Shown piece by piece: positions 8,138 to 17,892 of a stretch of 64,000 bases of DNA (its first letter is position 1; every line of letters begins with the position of its first letter). Source of the stretch: Haliea sp. GTDB lineage: Bacteria > Pseudomonadota > Gammaproteobacteria > Pseudomonadales > Halieaceae. The stretch spans positions 124,001 through 188,000 of the forward strand of contig NZNC01000015.1 of assembly GCA_002692965.1 (NCBI GenBank), in the 5' to 3' direction. The notes beneath the pieces were generated by a model. That model saw only the letters and a program-made list of their open reading frames with translations. It ran no database searches and was not told the DNA's origin. The position numbers and the translations under genes were made by a program.

Positions 8138-10458
8138 ACAAAGTCCCCGATGGTGGTCTGCATGTACTGGTGACCGCCCGCGGCAATCACCACATACTGC
8201 CTGCCATCCTGCGCCGACACGAAACTCATCGGCGTGGCCTGACCGCCTGCCGGCAGGCGCCCCCTCCACAGCTCCTCGCCCGTGTCGATGTCAAAGGCCC
8301 GCAGGTAGTCGTCCTGGGCCGCCGCCACGAACACCAGCCCTCCCGCGGTGGTCATGGTACCGCCCTGGGAAAAGGCGCCCGCTACCGGCAGTCCGAGAGG
8401 CGCCACGTCTTTCGTAGTGCCCAGTGGTCGCTGCCAGAGCAGTTCACGGCTGTTCAAGTCGATCAGCGACAGGCGCCCCCAGGGCGGCGCATTGCAGGGC
8501 GCTCCGAAAGGCGACATGAAAGGTCGCTCCGTGCTGACCGCGTAGGGCGTGCCCATCTGCGGCGAAATCGGCACCCCGCGCTCATCAAAGCTGATCACCT
8601 CACCCGCTGGCGCTTCATCGCGTTGCAGAAGCTGCACCAGCAGGGGCATGTAGGAGGAACTGACCGCCATCAACTGTCGCGACTCGTCCACCGATACACT
8701 GCCCCAGTTCATGACGCCGTTGTTGCCGGGCCAGAGCAGGCTGCGATCCAGGCCAGGGGGTGTAAACTTGCCCTCGTAACGCAGGCTGCGGAAGGTGATG
8801 CGGCACCACAGCTGATCCAGCGCAGTGGCCCCCCACATGTCCTGCTCGGTCAAGGGTGCCGGGGTCAGGCTCGGCATGCCCGTGGCAGCGGGCTGCGTAG
8901 GTGAGTAGCGCTCACCGGGCACTGTGCCCGCGGGCACCACCTGCTCCTCGACGGCTGCCAGGGGTTCGCCACTGCGTCGGTCGAGCAGGAAGATTTCCCC
9001 GTGCTTGGTGGGCTGGACCAGGGCCGGCACCACCTCGTTGCCAACCGGCAGGTCAACCAGCACCGGCTGCGAGGCCACATCGTAATCCCACAGGTCGTGA
9101 TGGACGGTCTGGAAGGCCCAGCGCAGCTTCCCTGTTGCGGCCTCCAGTGCAACCACCGAGCTGGCGTAGCGGTCCTGGGCCGCACTGCGCTGGCCACCAA
9201 AGTAGTCGGGCGTGGCATTGCCGGTGGGGACATAGACCAGCCCCAGGGCATCATCCGCGCTGAACAGACTCCAGGCATTCGGTGAGCCGCGGGTAAACGC
9301 CTCTCCCTGCCGCCAGGGGCCAGCCTCGACCGGACGCCCGGAATCCCAGGCCCAGAGCTGCCTGCCACTGGTAACGTCATAGGCGCGCACCACACCGGGC
9401 GGTTCGTCTACCGACATGTTATCGAGCACAAAACCACCCAGCACCGCCACATCGCCAACCACGGTCGGAGGCGACGTCACCAGATAGTAGCCGGGCTTCA
9501 CCTCACCCATGCCCTCCAGCAGGGAGATCTCGCCACCGCGACCAAAATCCTCGCAGCGCTCACCGCTCCGGGCGTCCAAGGCAATCAGCCGGGCATCCAG
9601 GGTGGCAACCAGAACACGCTGCGGGCAGGCGGCATCCGGTTCGACACTTTCGTGATAGGACACGCCACGGCAGGCCAGCATGTATGCGCCACTGGCATCA
9701 ATATGCGGATCGTGTCGCCAGCGCTCCCGACCGGTCTCGGCCTCCAGGGCAATCACGATATTTCGCGGCGAGCAAAAGTACAGGCTGTCGTCCACCTTGA
9801 GGGGGGTGGCCTGAAAGCTGTAGGCGTTGCGGGCTTGCGGGTAGGCCTCGGGCAGATCACCCGTTCGGTAGGTCCAGGCGACGTCCAGCTGATGCACGTT
9901 ATCGCGGGTAATCTGGCTGGCTGGTGCGTATCGTGTACCCGCTTGGGTCCGCCCGTATTCTCGCCACTCTTCCGCATCATCGCGGGCAGCTGGCAGCGAT
10001 GACGGCGACGCCTTTGAGTCGCTCGACAAGATCACCTCTTGCCCAAGTGATGCGATCAGCAGGGTTGCGCCGACAACAGCGACGACGCCGGTACCGATCC
10101 AGACAGGCGCCTGGCCCCGGTGTCCTCGGGTACCGGAGCCGAACACCAGCAGAATGAGCATCGCAAATCCCAGTGGCAAGCCCAGCCTGGGCAGGAGGAG
10201 CCAGAAATTCAGGCCGACCTCAGCCAGGGCCCAGGCGAGGGTTGTCAGCAACAGCCCCAAATACAGCCAGAGCCCCAGCATCCGCCCCCGCCAGACCAGG
10301 CCCGCTACCACCAACGTAACGACCCCCGCCGGCAGGTAATGGAGCGACCCACCCAGGGCGGCCAGCCAGGCACCTCCGGCTGCCATCCAGCCCCCGGTCA
10401 CCAACAACGCCAGTGACAGCGTCGCGCGTGCGCATCGTCCCAGTGCTCCGGAATTCAT
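8113..10458 (-). CDS. Membrane-bound PQQ-dependent dehydrogenase (glucose/quinate/shikimate family)
   Basis: This 781-residue protein starts with about five hydrophobic segments in the first 130 residues, then a quinoprotein beta-propeller beginning near EEWREYGRTQAGTRYAP. The size and layout match membrane glucose dehydrogenase (Gcd, about 796 residues). The family segment HHDLWDYD carries the conserved catalytic-region Asp, and GNATPDYFGG is also typical. Such enzymes oxidise polyols or sugars in the periplasm with PQQ and pass electrons to ubiquinone. The start is set at the ATG at 10458 with a GGGAGG site upstream; the open frame to 10821 would add about 120 residues of non-homologous sequence. 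A LuxR-type regulator gene diverges from it. Specificity for glucose is not shown. Confidence 0.88.
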   Translation of the reverse strand: MNSGALGRCARATLSLALLVTGGWMAAGGAWLAALGGSLHYLPAGVVTLVVAGLVWRGRMLGLWLYLGLLLTTLAWALAEVGLNFWLLLPRLGLPLGFAMLILLVFGSGTRGHRGQAPVWIGTGVVAVVGATLLIASLGQEVILSSDSKASPSSLPAARDDAEEWREYGRTQAGTRYAPASQITRDNVHQLDVAWTYRTGDLPEAYPQARNAYSFQATPLKVDDSLYFCSPRNIVIALEAETGRERWRHDPHIDASGAYMLACRGVSYHESVEPDAACPQRVLVATLDARLIALDARSGERCEDFGRGGEISLLEGMGEVKPGYYLVTSPPTVVGDVAVLGGFVLDNMSVDEPPGVVRAYDVTSGRQLWAWDSGRPVEAGPWRQGEAFTRGSPNAWSLFSADDALGLVYVPTGNATPDYFGGQRSAAQDRYASSVVALEAATGKLRWAFQTVHHDLWDYDVASQPVLVDLPVGNEVVPALVQPTKHGEIFLLDRRSGEPLAAVEEQVVPAGTVPGERYSPTQPAATGMPSLTPAPLTEQDMWGATALDQLWCRITFRSLRYEGKFTPPGLDRSLLWPGNNGVMNWGSVSVDESRQLMAVSSSYMPLLVQLLQRDEAPAGEVISFDERGVPISPQMGTPYAVSTERPFMSPFGAPCNAPPWGRLSLIDLNSRELLWQRPLGTTKDVAPLGLPVAGAFSQGGTMTTAGGLVFVAAAQDDYLRAFDIDTGEELWRGRLPAGGQATPMSFVSAQDGRQYVVIAAGGHQYMQTTIGDFVVAFSLPD

Positions 10459-10541
10459 TGAGGTCCTCCCCGCCTTGCCTGCATGATACCTTAGCGCCAG
10501 CGCGGACCAGCCAGCCTCATGCATTTGCAGGAGCCCATAAC

Positions 10542-11693
10542 ATGCGATCTCCCGTAGCCACACCCGGCATGCCCCCTGACAGCGAGCCGTGCAGCCTCGA
10601 TCACTATGCGTCACTGGTCGCGGCCCTGTACCGCGGGCCTTTCCAGGAGTCCCCCTGGGAGGACTTCCTGGCAGGGCTGCGTGCACTGGCCGCGCCGTGC
10701 CTGACCGTGATTGGCCTGCGGCTGCCCACCCCGGGTGACAGCGGAATTGCCTATGTGGGCGGCGCCCATTACTCCCCGCAGGACCTGGCCAACTTTGCCA
10801 ACAAGTATTCGGCCCTGGCACCCCTGGTAGACCTGCCGGACGGAGAAACCGTCTCGGTGGACGACCTGATAGGCAGGGAGCAGTTGCACAAGACCATCTA
10901 CTACCAGTCCTTCATGCAGCCGGCCAACCAGGAGCAGTTGGTGGGCTTCGATATCCACCACGACGGTCAGGTCGCGCTGTTCCTGCGATTGATCCGCGGC
11001 CGCGGAGAGCCCGACTTCGGCGCCAGGGAACGTCGCCTTCTTGACCTGCTCAAGCCCGCGAGCAGGGAGCTGGCCAACTGGCTTGCGCACAACCGCAATT
11101 CCCTGCGTGAACATCACCTGCACGAGCAGGCCTTCTCGAGCCTGGTGCTGGGCTCTGTCATCCTCGATGCCCAGCTGCACATTACCTACATGAACAGCGT
11201 GGCGGAGCAGTTGATCGATAACAACCCGGCGATTACCCGGGTACATGGCAAGCTGCGGCTGATGCGCCAGCAGGAGCACCAGCAGATGCAGCAGGCAGTC
11301 GCTCGCCTGCTGTCAGACAATGCCCGGAGCCTGCCTCAGGTCATTCCGATTGCCAGGCAGGCAGGCCGTTCGCCACTGTTCCTGACCCTGCGGCGCCTGC
11401 CTCAGCAGGAACAACTGGACAATCAGCACCACATTGCGCTGTACATGACCGACCCCGAATTGCGCCAGATCGATCAGACACAGCTGGTGATGGAGGCCTT
11501 CGGCCTGACACCCCAGGAGGCCCGCCTGGTGATTGCCCTGGCCAACGGCGGTACCCTGGAGGAGTTTTCCAGCGAGACCGGTGTAAGCAAGAACACCGCG
11601 CGCACGCATCTTTACGCCAGCTTCCGCAAGATGGGCGTGTCCCAGCAGTCCTCGCTGGTAAGTCACGTGATCCGGACAATCCACGGACTGTGA
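10542..11693 (+). CDS. LuxR-family transcriptional regulator
   Basis: This 383-residue protein ends in a GerE/LuxR helix-turn-helix (LTPQEARLVIALANGG through FSSETGVSKNTARTHL to YASFRKMGV, about the last 60 residues). The middle part (VILDAQLHITYMNSVAEQLI) looks like a PAS-type sensory fold; the first 150 residues are not recognised. No receiver domain is present, so it is not a classical two-component regulator. The ATG at 10542 has AGGAG about 9 bases upstream and is preferred over the longer open frame. Only 83 bases separate it from the PQQ dehydrogenase start, so it probably controls that gene and itself. Confidence 0.85.
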   Translation: MRSPVATPGMPPDSEPCSLDHYASLVAALYRGPFQESPWEDFLAGLRALAAPCLTVIGLRLPTPGDSGIAYVGGAHYSPQDLANFANKYSALAPLVDLPDGETVSVDDLIGREQLHKTIYYQSFMQPANQEQLVGFDIHHDGQVALFLRLIRGRGEPDFGARERRLLDLLKPASRELANWLAHNRNSLREHHLHEQAFSSLVLGSVILDAQLHITYMNSVAEQLIDNNPAITRVHGKLRLMRQQEHQQMQQAVARLLSDNARSLPQVIPIARQAGRSPLFLTLRRLPQQEQLDNQHHIALYMTDPELRQIDQTQLVMEAFGLTPQEARLVIALANGGTLEEFSSETGVSKNTARTHLYASFRKMGVSQQSSLVSHVIRTIHGL

Positions 11694-11699
11694 CAGGTC

Positions 11700-13583
11700 T
11701 CAGCCTGGCGTGTACCAGATCGGCGAACTGTAGGCCCGCTCCTGGTGAACGAGTTCCGCTTCCCCGGGAATCTGGCCATTCAGACGCACCCGGTCGTACA
11801 CCGGCCAGCGGGGCGTAGGGATCTCCAGCACCCGCAGGTAATAGAACGCCGGGCGCTCGGCATCGAATTCGGGATCCTGCCACTGCACCGCCAGGTAGGG
11901 GGCGCCAATGGTATTCAGGTACTCACCCGTGGCCAGGTCCACGCTGTTGCCCACCGGTGGCAGCCGACCAGTACCATCCGGCTGGCGATCGCCCGACCAG
12001 GCAACATCGTGAATGCGCTCATGGGTGTTGCCATCGGCATCCAGCCAGCCCTTGACGATCTGCAGGCGATCCAGGTTGGCGCCTTCCGGGTCGCGCTGCA
12101 CCGCCAGAAGAAATGCGGGGGCCTCGCCTCCGCGCCCCGTCAGCTCGCCACCCATGGGAACGCCCAGCTGGTAGGCGCGCCGCACGTAGTCCGGGTGGGC
12201 CAGCAGATTGGCGGGAAAGGCCCAGCCGCCAAAGAAACGTACCGTCATGCGCGGCCCGGTGGTGGCATAGACTTCACGGCGCTGCATGGCGTCAAAGATA
12301 GCCGCTCGTGTGTTATCAGTTGCCCATACGCCGGCGTAGCCCGAGGCAACCTGCTGCCAGCGATCCACCTTCGGGCTGGCTGGCTCTGCATTCACGAAAC
12401 GACCTACAGCACGATCCACAGCCGGCTCGTGATCTGCCGATTTGCCCCAGAAATTGTCCTCCTCCACCGCAGCAAGCCCATTGTGGGCATCGGAAGCACC
12501 GATCATGCCAAACTGAAAAGGGTTGACACCGGTTTCCTCACCGAGCTGCAGGCCCGTCTTCAGCGCGGAACGGGCATACTCGTACTGCAGCATCTCCGGC
12601 TCCTTGTCGAGAGTGCCGAACAGGTTGCCATAGTCCCAGGTGCCAAAATCGGCAAACTCATCGGTGGTGGACAGCAGCGGGTGTGTCTCGCCATCACCCT
12701 TGATCTGGGTTACCTCGACCACGGGTTCCCAGCGCGCCCGGCGCTCTGCGTATGCCTTGCTCATTGGCTCGCCATCGAAGGTTTGCGGCGTGAACATCAG
12801 GCCATTGCTGGCATTGCCGTTGTGTGGAATGGCCATGACCCGCCCACCGGTCGTCGCCTCATAGTTCTCCAGATAATCCCACAGACGTGCGGGGTCGATG
12901 CTCTCCAGTGCGGAGAAAGGTGCCACCCGGGTCAGACGATCCGCATCATCCCGGAACATCACCACCCGGTGGAGGTTTTTGCCAGAGGGCATGGACGTCC
13001 ACTCGAAACCCGCAAAGGCGGAAAACACACCGGGCCGATTGGCCGCCTCGGCGTAGTGATTGACGCGCAGCCAGGCAGACTGTCGCAGCGCACTGACGGC
13101 TTCGGCTTCCACTTCGTCCAGTGTGCCCATGGAAAACTTCATGCCGATCTCGCCGATCATCGCGAGACGCCCACTGGCGTCACCATGCAGCCTTTCCATC
13201 CAGCGCCGGGCCGCCGGCAGGCCAGTCACAATAGGATCCCGCTGTTCAAGCGCGGACAGCACACCCAAGTACTCTGCGTGATCGGATACCACCAGGAAGT
13301 CCAGCGGGCGCTTGAGCCGCGCCGGCATGCCGTTGCTGGCCACCACCGTTTCACCGCGGGCGAACGCATAGGCCTGCTCGGGCGTCAGGGCCACGTTGCC
13401 CATGCTGAAAGCATCCGGGGAATAGGTGGTGTGCAAGTGCGTATCACCCCACAGCAGCCGGGTCGGGACATCGGTCCGCGCGGGGCTGTAGCTGAAAGGT
13501 TCACCAGCCGGCTGTGCCGAATGCGCGGCTGCAGCCAGCGTCACCAGCAGAAGCGCGGAGGGCCACAGAGTCAGCTTCAGCAT
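11700..13583 (-). CDS. Exported DUF3604 protein (PHP-like fold)
   Basis: This 627-residue protein has a signal peptide (MLKLTLWPSALLLVTLAAAA, cleavage near AHSA). The start of the mature part, LLWGDTHLHTTYSPDAF, has the paired histidines of the PHP metal-binding motif, and later VVSDHAEYLG, AIPHNGNASNG and GASDAHNG supply further putative metal ligands. DUF3604 proteins have no firmly assigned substrate; a secreted metal-dependent hydrolase is a reasonable guess. The ATG at 13583 is preferred to an upstream in-frame TTG. It is a single minus-strand gene converging with the LuxR regulator 6 bases away. Confidence 0.85.
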   Translation of the reverse strand: MLKLTLWPSALLLVTLAAAAHSAQPAGEPFSYSPARTDVPTRLLWGDTHLHTTYSPDAFSMGNVALTPEQAYAFARGETVVASNGMPARLKRPLDFLVVSDHAEYLGVLSALEQRDPIVTGLPAARRWMERLHGDASGRLAMIGEIGMKFSMGTLDEVEAEAVSALRQSAWLRVNHYAEAANRPGVFSAFAGFEWTSMPSGKNLHRVVMFRDDADRLTRVAPFSALESIDPARLWDYLENYEATTGGRVMAIPHNGNASNGLMFTPQTFDGEPMSKAYAERRARWEPVVEVTQIKGDGETHPLLSTTDEFADFGTWDYGNLFGTLDKEPEMLQYEYARSALKTGLQLGEETGVNPFQFGMIGASDAHNGLAAVEEDNFWGKSADHEPAVDRAVGRFVNAEPASPKVDRWQQVASGYAGVWATDNTRAAIFDAMQRREVYATTGPRMTVRFFGGWAFPANLLAHPDYVRRAYQLGVPMGGELTGRGGEAPAFLLAVQRDPEGANLDRLQIVKGWLDADGNTHERIHDVAWSGDRQPDGTGRLPPVGNSVDLATGEYLNTIGAPYLAVQWQDPEFDAERPAFYYLRVLEIPTPRWPVYDRVRLNGQIPGEAELVHQERAYSSPIWYTPG

Positions 13584-13737
13584 GATCCTTTTCTCCAAGG
13601 GCGCTTTTCATGTTGCCATACGTGAAGTCTCCTATGAGGATTGACCGGACGCCTCATGAATATGCATGATGCCGGCCACCATCCGCGACACCATCATGAC
13701 GACGCAACTTTCCACACACAGGCAGGGAGTCAATCTC

Positions 13738-14523
13738 ATGTACCAGGATCTGCAGAATCGCGTTGCCGTCATCACCGGCGCGGGCAGCGGCATAGGTCGC
13801 GCTACTGCCCAGCTGCTCAGCCAGGAGGACTGCCAGCTGGTCCTGAATGATGTCAACGCCGATCAGGTTGAAGCCACCCGCTCCGAACTGCAGGCGCCCG
13901 ATCGCGCCGTCACACTGGTCGGAGACATTGGCAATCCGGCCACTGCCGACCAGCTGGCAGCACTTGCCATAGAACACTTCGGCGCACTGCACATCTGGGT
14001 GAACAATGCAGCCCGCTCGCTGTTCGGTCCTCTCGCAAGCTGTAGCAACGAAGAGTGGGATACGGTTTTCCAGGTTACCCTGAACGGCGCCTTCTACGGG
14101 GTGCGCAGTGCCCTGCAGGCCATGGTTCGCAATCCGGGCCCGGCAGCTGGCGCCATCGTCAACATCGCCTCTGGCGCAGCACTGGCCGGGGAAGAGGGCC
14201 TGGGAGCCTACGGAGCCGCCAAGGCAGGCCTGGTCAATCTCACCCGCACCACTGCCGTGGAAAATGCCAGGGCGGGCATTCGCTGTAATGTCATCCTGCC
14301 GGGTCCGATCGCCACGCCACCGATGCTTGCAGCCGCAGCGCAATCACCGGAGGGGGTGGAAGGCTGGGCTGCTCAGACCGTTCCTGGCAGGCTTGGGCAA
14401 CCGGAGGAGATCGCCAGGGCGATCGTCTTCCTGGTCTCGGAGCAGGCCTCCTACATCAACGGGGCACTGCTCTGTGTCGACGGCGGCGTATCGGCACGCA
14501 CCAATTCACCGCGCTTCAACTAA
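13738..14523 (+). CDS. SDR family oxidoreductase
   Basis: This 261-residue classical SDR has GAGSGIG at residues 14-20, NNAA at 89-92, the catalytic Ser in NIASG at 145 and YGAAK at 158-162. The C-terminus has the usual INGALLCVDGG. The ATG at 13738 is chosen because homology begins there, with a GGGAG site about 9 bases upstream. An Asp after beta-2 (LVLNDVN) suggests NAD(H). It is a lone plus-strand gene whose 3' end overlaps the convergent transketolase gene by 18 bases. Substrate unknown. Confidence 0.88.
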   Translation: MYQDLQNRVAVITGAGSGIGRATAQLLSQEDCQLVLNDVNADQVEATRSELQAPDRAVTLVGDIGNPATADQLAALAIEHFGALHIWVNNAARSLFGPLASCSNEEWDTVFQVTLNGAFYGVRSALQAMVRNPGPAAGAIVNIASGAALAGEEGLGAYGAAKAGLVNLTRTTAVENARAGIRCNVILPGPIATPPMLAAAAQSPEGVEGWAAQTVPGRLGQPEEIARAIVFLVSEQASYINGALLCVDGGVSARTNSPRFN

Positions 14524-15483
14524 CGCTCGCATCCGCACTGCGGTTTCCTCAATGGTGAGACCGTAGCGGACGTACAGCTCATCGGGCATGCCCGTCGTGA
14601 GAGTTTCGTCAGGAAGGCCATGGATGGCAAAGCGAATCGCCAACGCATTGCGGGCAAGAACTTCGCCGATGGCGCTGCCAAGTCCGCCGGTAACCAGGTG
14701 CTCTTCCACGGTAAGAATGGCACGGGTTTCACGGGCGGCGGCCACAACGGCCGCCTCGTCCAGTGGCTTCAGGCTGTAGGCATCAAGCACCCTGATGGAC
14801 AGGCCTTCCTTCGCCAGCAGGTCGGCTGCTCCGGCCGCCAGCTGAGCACCGAGGCCAGTACCGATGATGGTCCCGTCACGCCCTTCCCGGACGAGGCCAA
14901 AGCGACCAATAGTGACTTCCGGTGGCTCATCGTATACCGGATTGATGCTGGCATCGGTGAGGCGAATGAAAACAGGTCCGCCGACCTGCTCCGAGGCCGC
15001 CAGCATCGCCGAGGCAGCGTTGTCATCCGCAGGGGCAAGCACCGTCAGACCCGGGATTGCACGGGTTATCGCAATATCCTCGAGTGCATGGTGGGTGGTG
15101 CCGAAAAAGCCCATGGCCAGGCCGCTCCAGGCCGACAGGATGCGCACCGGCACCTGAGCAAAGGCAATATCGGTACGGATCTGTTCGGCGCATTTCAGCG
15201 CGCCGAATGCCCCCATTTGCAGAACAAACACCTTGTATCCATAGGTTGCCAGCCCCGCCGCCAGGGACATGGCATTGCACTCGGCGATGCCCGCGTCAAT
15301 GAAGCGCTCCGGGAATTGCTGAACGAAGGCACCCGTGACGGGGCCGGCGCCAAGGTCCGGGGAAATCAGTAGAACCTCCTCGTCCTGTTCGCCATAACGG
15401 CGGAAAGCCTCGCCCAGATTCCCGACGTAACTGCTTTCGACCGCACCCGCATTGAAGCTGAAAGGATCACTCATGCCGCTCAT
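14506..15483 (-). CDS. Transketolase, C-terminal subunit
   Basis: This 325-residue protein corresponds to the pyrimidine-binding and C-terminal domains of transketolase. It contains the segments FIDAGIAECNAMSLAAGLA, with the conserved catalytic-region Glu, and GLAMGFFGTTHHALEDIA. The ATG shares one base with the TAA of the upstream subunit gene, so the two are translationally coupled. Split transketolases transfer two-carbon units between sugar phosphates; several serve special pentose or C5 routes rather than the core pentose-phosphate pathway. The SDR and MFS genes next door suggest a sugar or sugar-acid pathway, by inference. Its 3' end overlaps the convergent SDR gene. Confidence 0.9.
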   Translation of the reverse strand: MSGMSDPFSFNAGAVESSYVGNLGEAFRRYGEQDEEVLLISPDLGAGPVTGAFVQQFPERFIDAGIAECNAMSLAAGLATYGYKVFVLQMGAFGALKCAEQIRTDIAFAQVPVRILSAWSGLAMGFFGTTHHALEDIAITRAIPGLTVLAPADDNAASAMLAASEQVGGPVFIRLTDASINPVYDEPPEVTIGRFGLVREGRDGTIIGTGLGAQLAAGAADLLAKEGLSIRVLDAYSLKPLDEAAVVAAARETRAILTVEEHLVTGGLGSAIGEVLARNALAIRFAIHGLPDETLTTGMPDELYVRYGLTIEETAVRMRALVEAR

Positions 15484-16346
15484 TATGCTGACTCCCTGAT
15501 TTCACGCCTGGCCCGCTCAAGATCCTCGCCACTCAATGCGCCCAGATGCCACTCTCGCGGTGACGCCTCCATGAAGGAAATACCCTTGCCCTTGAGTGTT
15601 CGCGCCACGATGCAAAAGGGTCTGTGGTCCGGTGTCATGGCTTCGGCAAAGGCGGCCATGAGCGCTCCGGGGTCATGGCCGTCCACCTCTACGCAGCGCC
15701 AGCCAAAACTGCCGAAGCGTTCCACCAGGGGCTCGATACTCATCACCGATTCGGTAGGGCCATCGGCGCACGACCCGTTGGCATCGACAATCGCCACCAG
15801 GTTGTCTGCCCGATAGTGGTAAGCCGCCATAACCGCTTCCCAGACCTGGCCCTCATGCAGCTCGCCGTCGCCGAGCAGCACATGAATCCGGTGATCTTTA
15901 CCGCGCCTGCGGGCGGCCATCGCCATGCCCAAGCCAACCGAAAGATTGTGGCCTAGGGAACCTGAACTGAAGTCAACGCCCGGCGCCCGGTGCATGTCCG
16001 GATGGTCAGTCAGCCGGCTGTCCAGCTTGCCGAAGGTCTCCAGCCACGTGTGCGGAAAGAAGTTGAGCTCTGCGAACAAAGGCCAGAGCGCCACAGCCAC
16101 GTGCCCCTTGCCCAGCAGGAAGCGGTCACGATCCGGCCAGTCCGGTTCGCCCCTGCGCAGACGCAAGACATGGTGGTAAAGGGTGACCAGAATCTCGGCA
16201 CAGGACAGACAGCTGGAATAGTGGCCCATGGGGGCATGGCTGATCACATCCAGAATCTCCAGTCGCAGCTGTCGGCTGCGCTCGGACAGATACGGTGCAC
16301 TCACCGGCCTGAGACGCTGCAAATACTCGCTTGCTGATTCATTCAC
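15483..16346 (-). CDS. Transketolase, N-terminal (TPP-binding) subunit
   Basis: This 287-residue protein is the TPP/PP domain of transketolase. The thiamine-diphosphate motif starts at GDGELHEGQVWEA and ends about 30 residues later at VDANG. Conserved active-site histidines are in APMGHYSSCLS, LGKGHVAVAL and SGSLGHNLSVGLG. With its coupled partner it makes the full enzyme; both halves are of normal length, so this is a genuine split form and not a frameshift. A divergent MFS transporter gene starts 205 bases upstream. Confidence 0.92.
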   Translation of the reverse strand: MNESASEYLQRLRPVSAPYLSERSRQLRLEILDVISHAPMGHYSSCLSCAEILVTLYHHVLRLRRGEPDWPDRDRFLLGKGHVAVALWPLFAELNFFPHTWLETFGKLDSRLTDHPDMHRAPGVDFSSGSLGHNLSVGLGMAMAARRRGKDHRIHVLLGDGELHEGQVWEAVMAAYHYRADNLVAIVDANGSCADGPTESVMSIEPLVERFGSFGWRCVEVDGHDPGALMAAFAEAMTPDHRPFCIVARTLKGKGISFMEASPREWHLGALSGEDLERARREIRESA

Positions 16347-16551
16347 TGCAGAAAATCTCCGGGGAAGGATTTAGCAGCAGTATCCGCAACGCAGTACAGA
16401 GGGACATCCTACAAACTCATGAGGACGTGAACCCCGCTGTTCTGGAACGCAACAACTTCAACCGTCTGAAAAGAATATGTACAGGAAGATTGTGGCCCGG
16501 GCGAGCTGCTGGTAGCGTCGGCCGGATAACGAGAATACTGCGGAGCGAATC
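16347..16551. other. Divergent intergenic region, 205 bases
   Basis: The spacer separates the transketolase pair from the MFS transporter and should hold promoters for both. I see no convincing operator palindrome or small ORF in it. A GGAG sequence close to the GTG at 16552 supports that start. Confidence 0.3.
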
Positions 16552-17790
16552 GTGAAAGGGCTATTCTACGGATGGTGGCTGGTCCTGGCATGTCTGTTGA
16601 TCCAGGGCATCGTTACGGGAGTGACCATCTACTCCTACAGCCTCTATGCAGGTGAGATCGAACAGGCGTTTCAGGCCTCCCGTGCCGTGGTGATGTTGGG
16701 CATGACTGGGCAGAGCATCATGATCGGCCTGCTGGCACCCTGGCTGGGGGCGCTGCTCGATCGTGTCTCGATCAGGGGTACCATGACGCTGACCGCAGTG
16801 ATCATGGGCACGGGCTTTTTCGCGATATCCTTTTCACCGACCGTATGGGGCTTCGTGGCCGGCTACGCTCTGCTGGTGTCCGTGGGCCTGTCCGCGCTTG
16901 GCATGATGTCTGCCTCGGTACTGCTGTCACGCTGGTTTCTGCGCCAGCGCGGCTTCGCCATCGGCCTTGCCGCGCTTGGCACACAGCTGGGGGGATTTGC
17001 CATTCCACCCGCGCTGGCCTGGCTGATCGACAGTGCTGACTGGCGCTTCGCGCTGCGCGCGGTGGGCCTGTGTGTGGCACTGCTGATCCCCCTGCTCGCC
17101 CGCCTTGTCATTGATCGCCCTTCGATGATCGGGTTGGGAGTGGATGGCGATCCACCAGCGGAAACGGACGGTCGTCAGGGCGCACCCACATCCGGTGCCA
17201 CGGCAATCACCCTGCGGCAGATAATCACCGAGCGCAAGTTCTGGCTGGGCGGTTTCGGCATCGCCATCATGGTGGCCATGTTCACCACCGTACTGGCCAA
17301 CCTCGCACTGTTCGCCACCGACATGGGCATACCAAGGGAGCAGGCCGCACGCTTGATCGCTCTTTATGCTATCGTCGGCACGATCGCCAGTCCGATCATC
17401 GGGCGGGCCTGCGACATGTTCGATATTCGCTGGGTTTTTACCGCGCTGCTGATCCTCAATATCACCTCGATGGCCCTGTTCCTGCGCGCCGATGATCTGC
17501 CTGGTCTGATGGCGGCCACAGCCGTTGTTGCCATCAGCGGCGGTGGTCTGACCTCCTTCTGGAGCGCACTGGTGGGCAAACTTTTCGCCATCCAGTTCTA
17601 CGCGCGCGTCATGGGAACCATGACGCTCTTCACCGTCACTGCGGGCGCACTGGCACCCCTGCTGTCCGGCTGGCTGCATGATCTGACAGGCAGTTATCGC
17701 ACCCTGTTTCTGGCACTCCTCATGTTGATGGTGATTCCGCTGCTCTACAGTCCCTGGCTTGGAGAACGATCTCGCCAGCCTGCAGGCTGA
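16552..17790 (+). CDS. MFS transporter
   Basis: This 412-residue protein has about 12 hydrophobic segments. The first, YGWWLVLACLLIQGIVTGVT, is typical of monocarboxylate/oxalate-type MFS carriers, and the loop between segments 2 and 3 (LGALLDRVSIRGTM) carries the usual MFS loop-2/3 signature. It starts at GTG with a GGAG site. It probably imports a carboxylate or similar small molecule across the inner membrane. It diverges from the transketolase pair and precedes the TetR gene by 102 bases. A 14-bp palindrome (CAGCCTGCAGGCTG) lies at its 3' end. Confidence 0.88.
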   Translation: MKGLFYGWWLVLACLLIQGIVTGVTIYSYSLYAGEIEQAFQASRAVVMLGMTGQSIMIGLLAPWLGALLDRVSIRGTMTLTAVIMGTGFFAISFSPTVWGFVAGYALLVSVGLSALGMMSASVLLSRWFLRQRGFAIGLAALGTQLGGFAIPPALAWLIDSADWRFALRAVGLCVALLIPLLARLVIDRPSMIGLGVDGDPPAETDGRQGAPTSGATAITLRQIITERKFWLGGFGIAIMVAMFTTVLANLALFATDMGIPREQAARLIALYAIVGTIASPIIGRACDMFDIRWVFTALLILNITSMALFLRADDLPGLMAATAVVAISGGGLTSFWSALVGKLFAIQFYARVMGTMTLFTVTAGALAPLLSGWLHDLTGSYRTLFLALLMLMVIPLLYSPWLGERSRQPAG

Positions 17791-17892
17791 CACAAACAAC
17801 CGCTTTCTTTTTTATGGGACGACTGGCTTGCAAAAAAAGTGCGAGACCGGCATGCTGGCAATCCCAGTTGATTGAATACCTGAAACCACCCC

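Noticed and set aside
10459-10821. N-terminal extension of the PQQ dehydrogenase
   Set aside because: The 121 extra residues are low-complexity and overlap the LuxR gene and promoter; the ATG at 10458 has a good ribosome-binding site and precedes the first membrane segment.
11745-13625. 626-codon plus-strand open frame
   Set aside because: It is antisense to the DUF3604 gene and has no signal peptide or recognisable motif.
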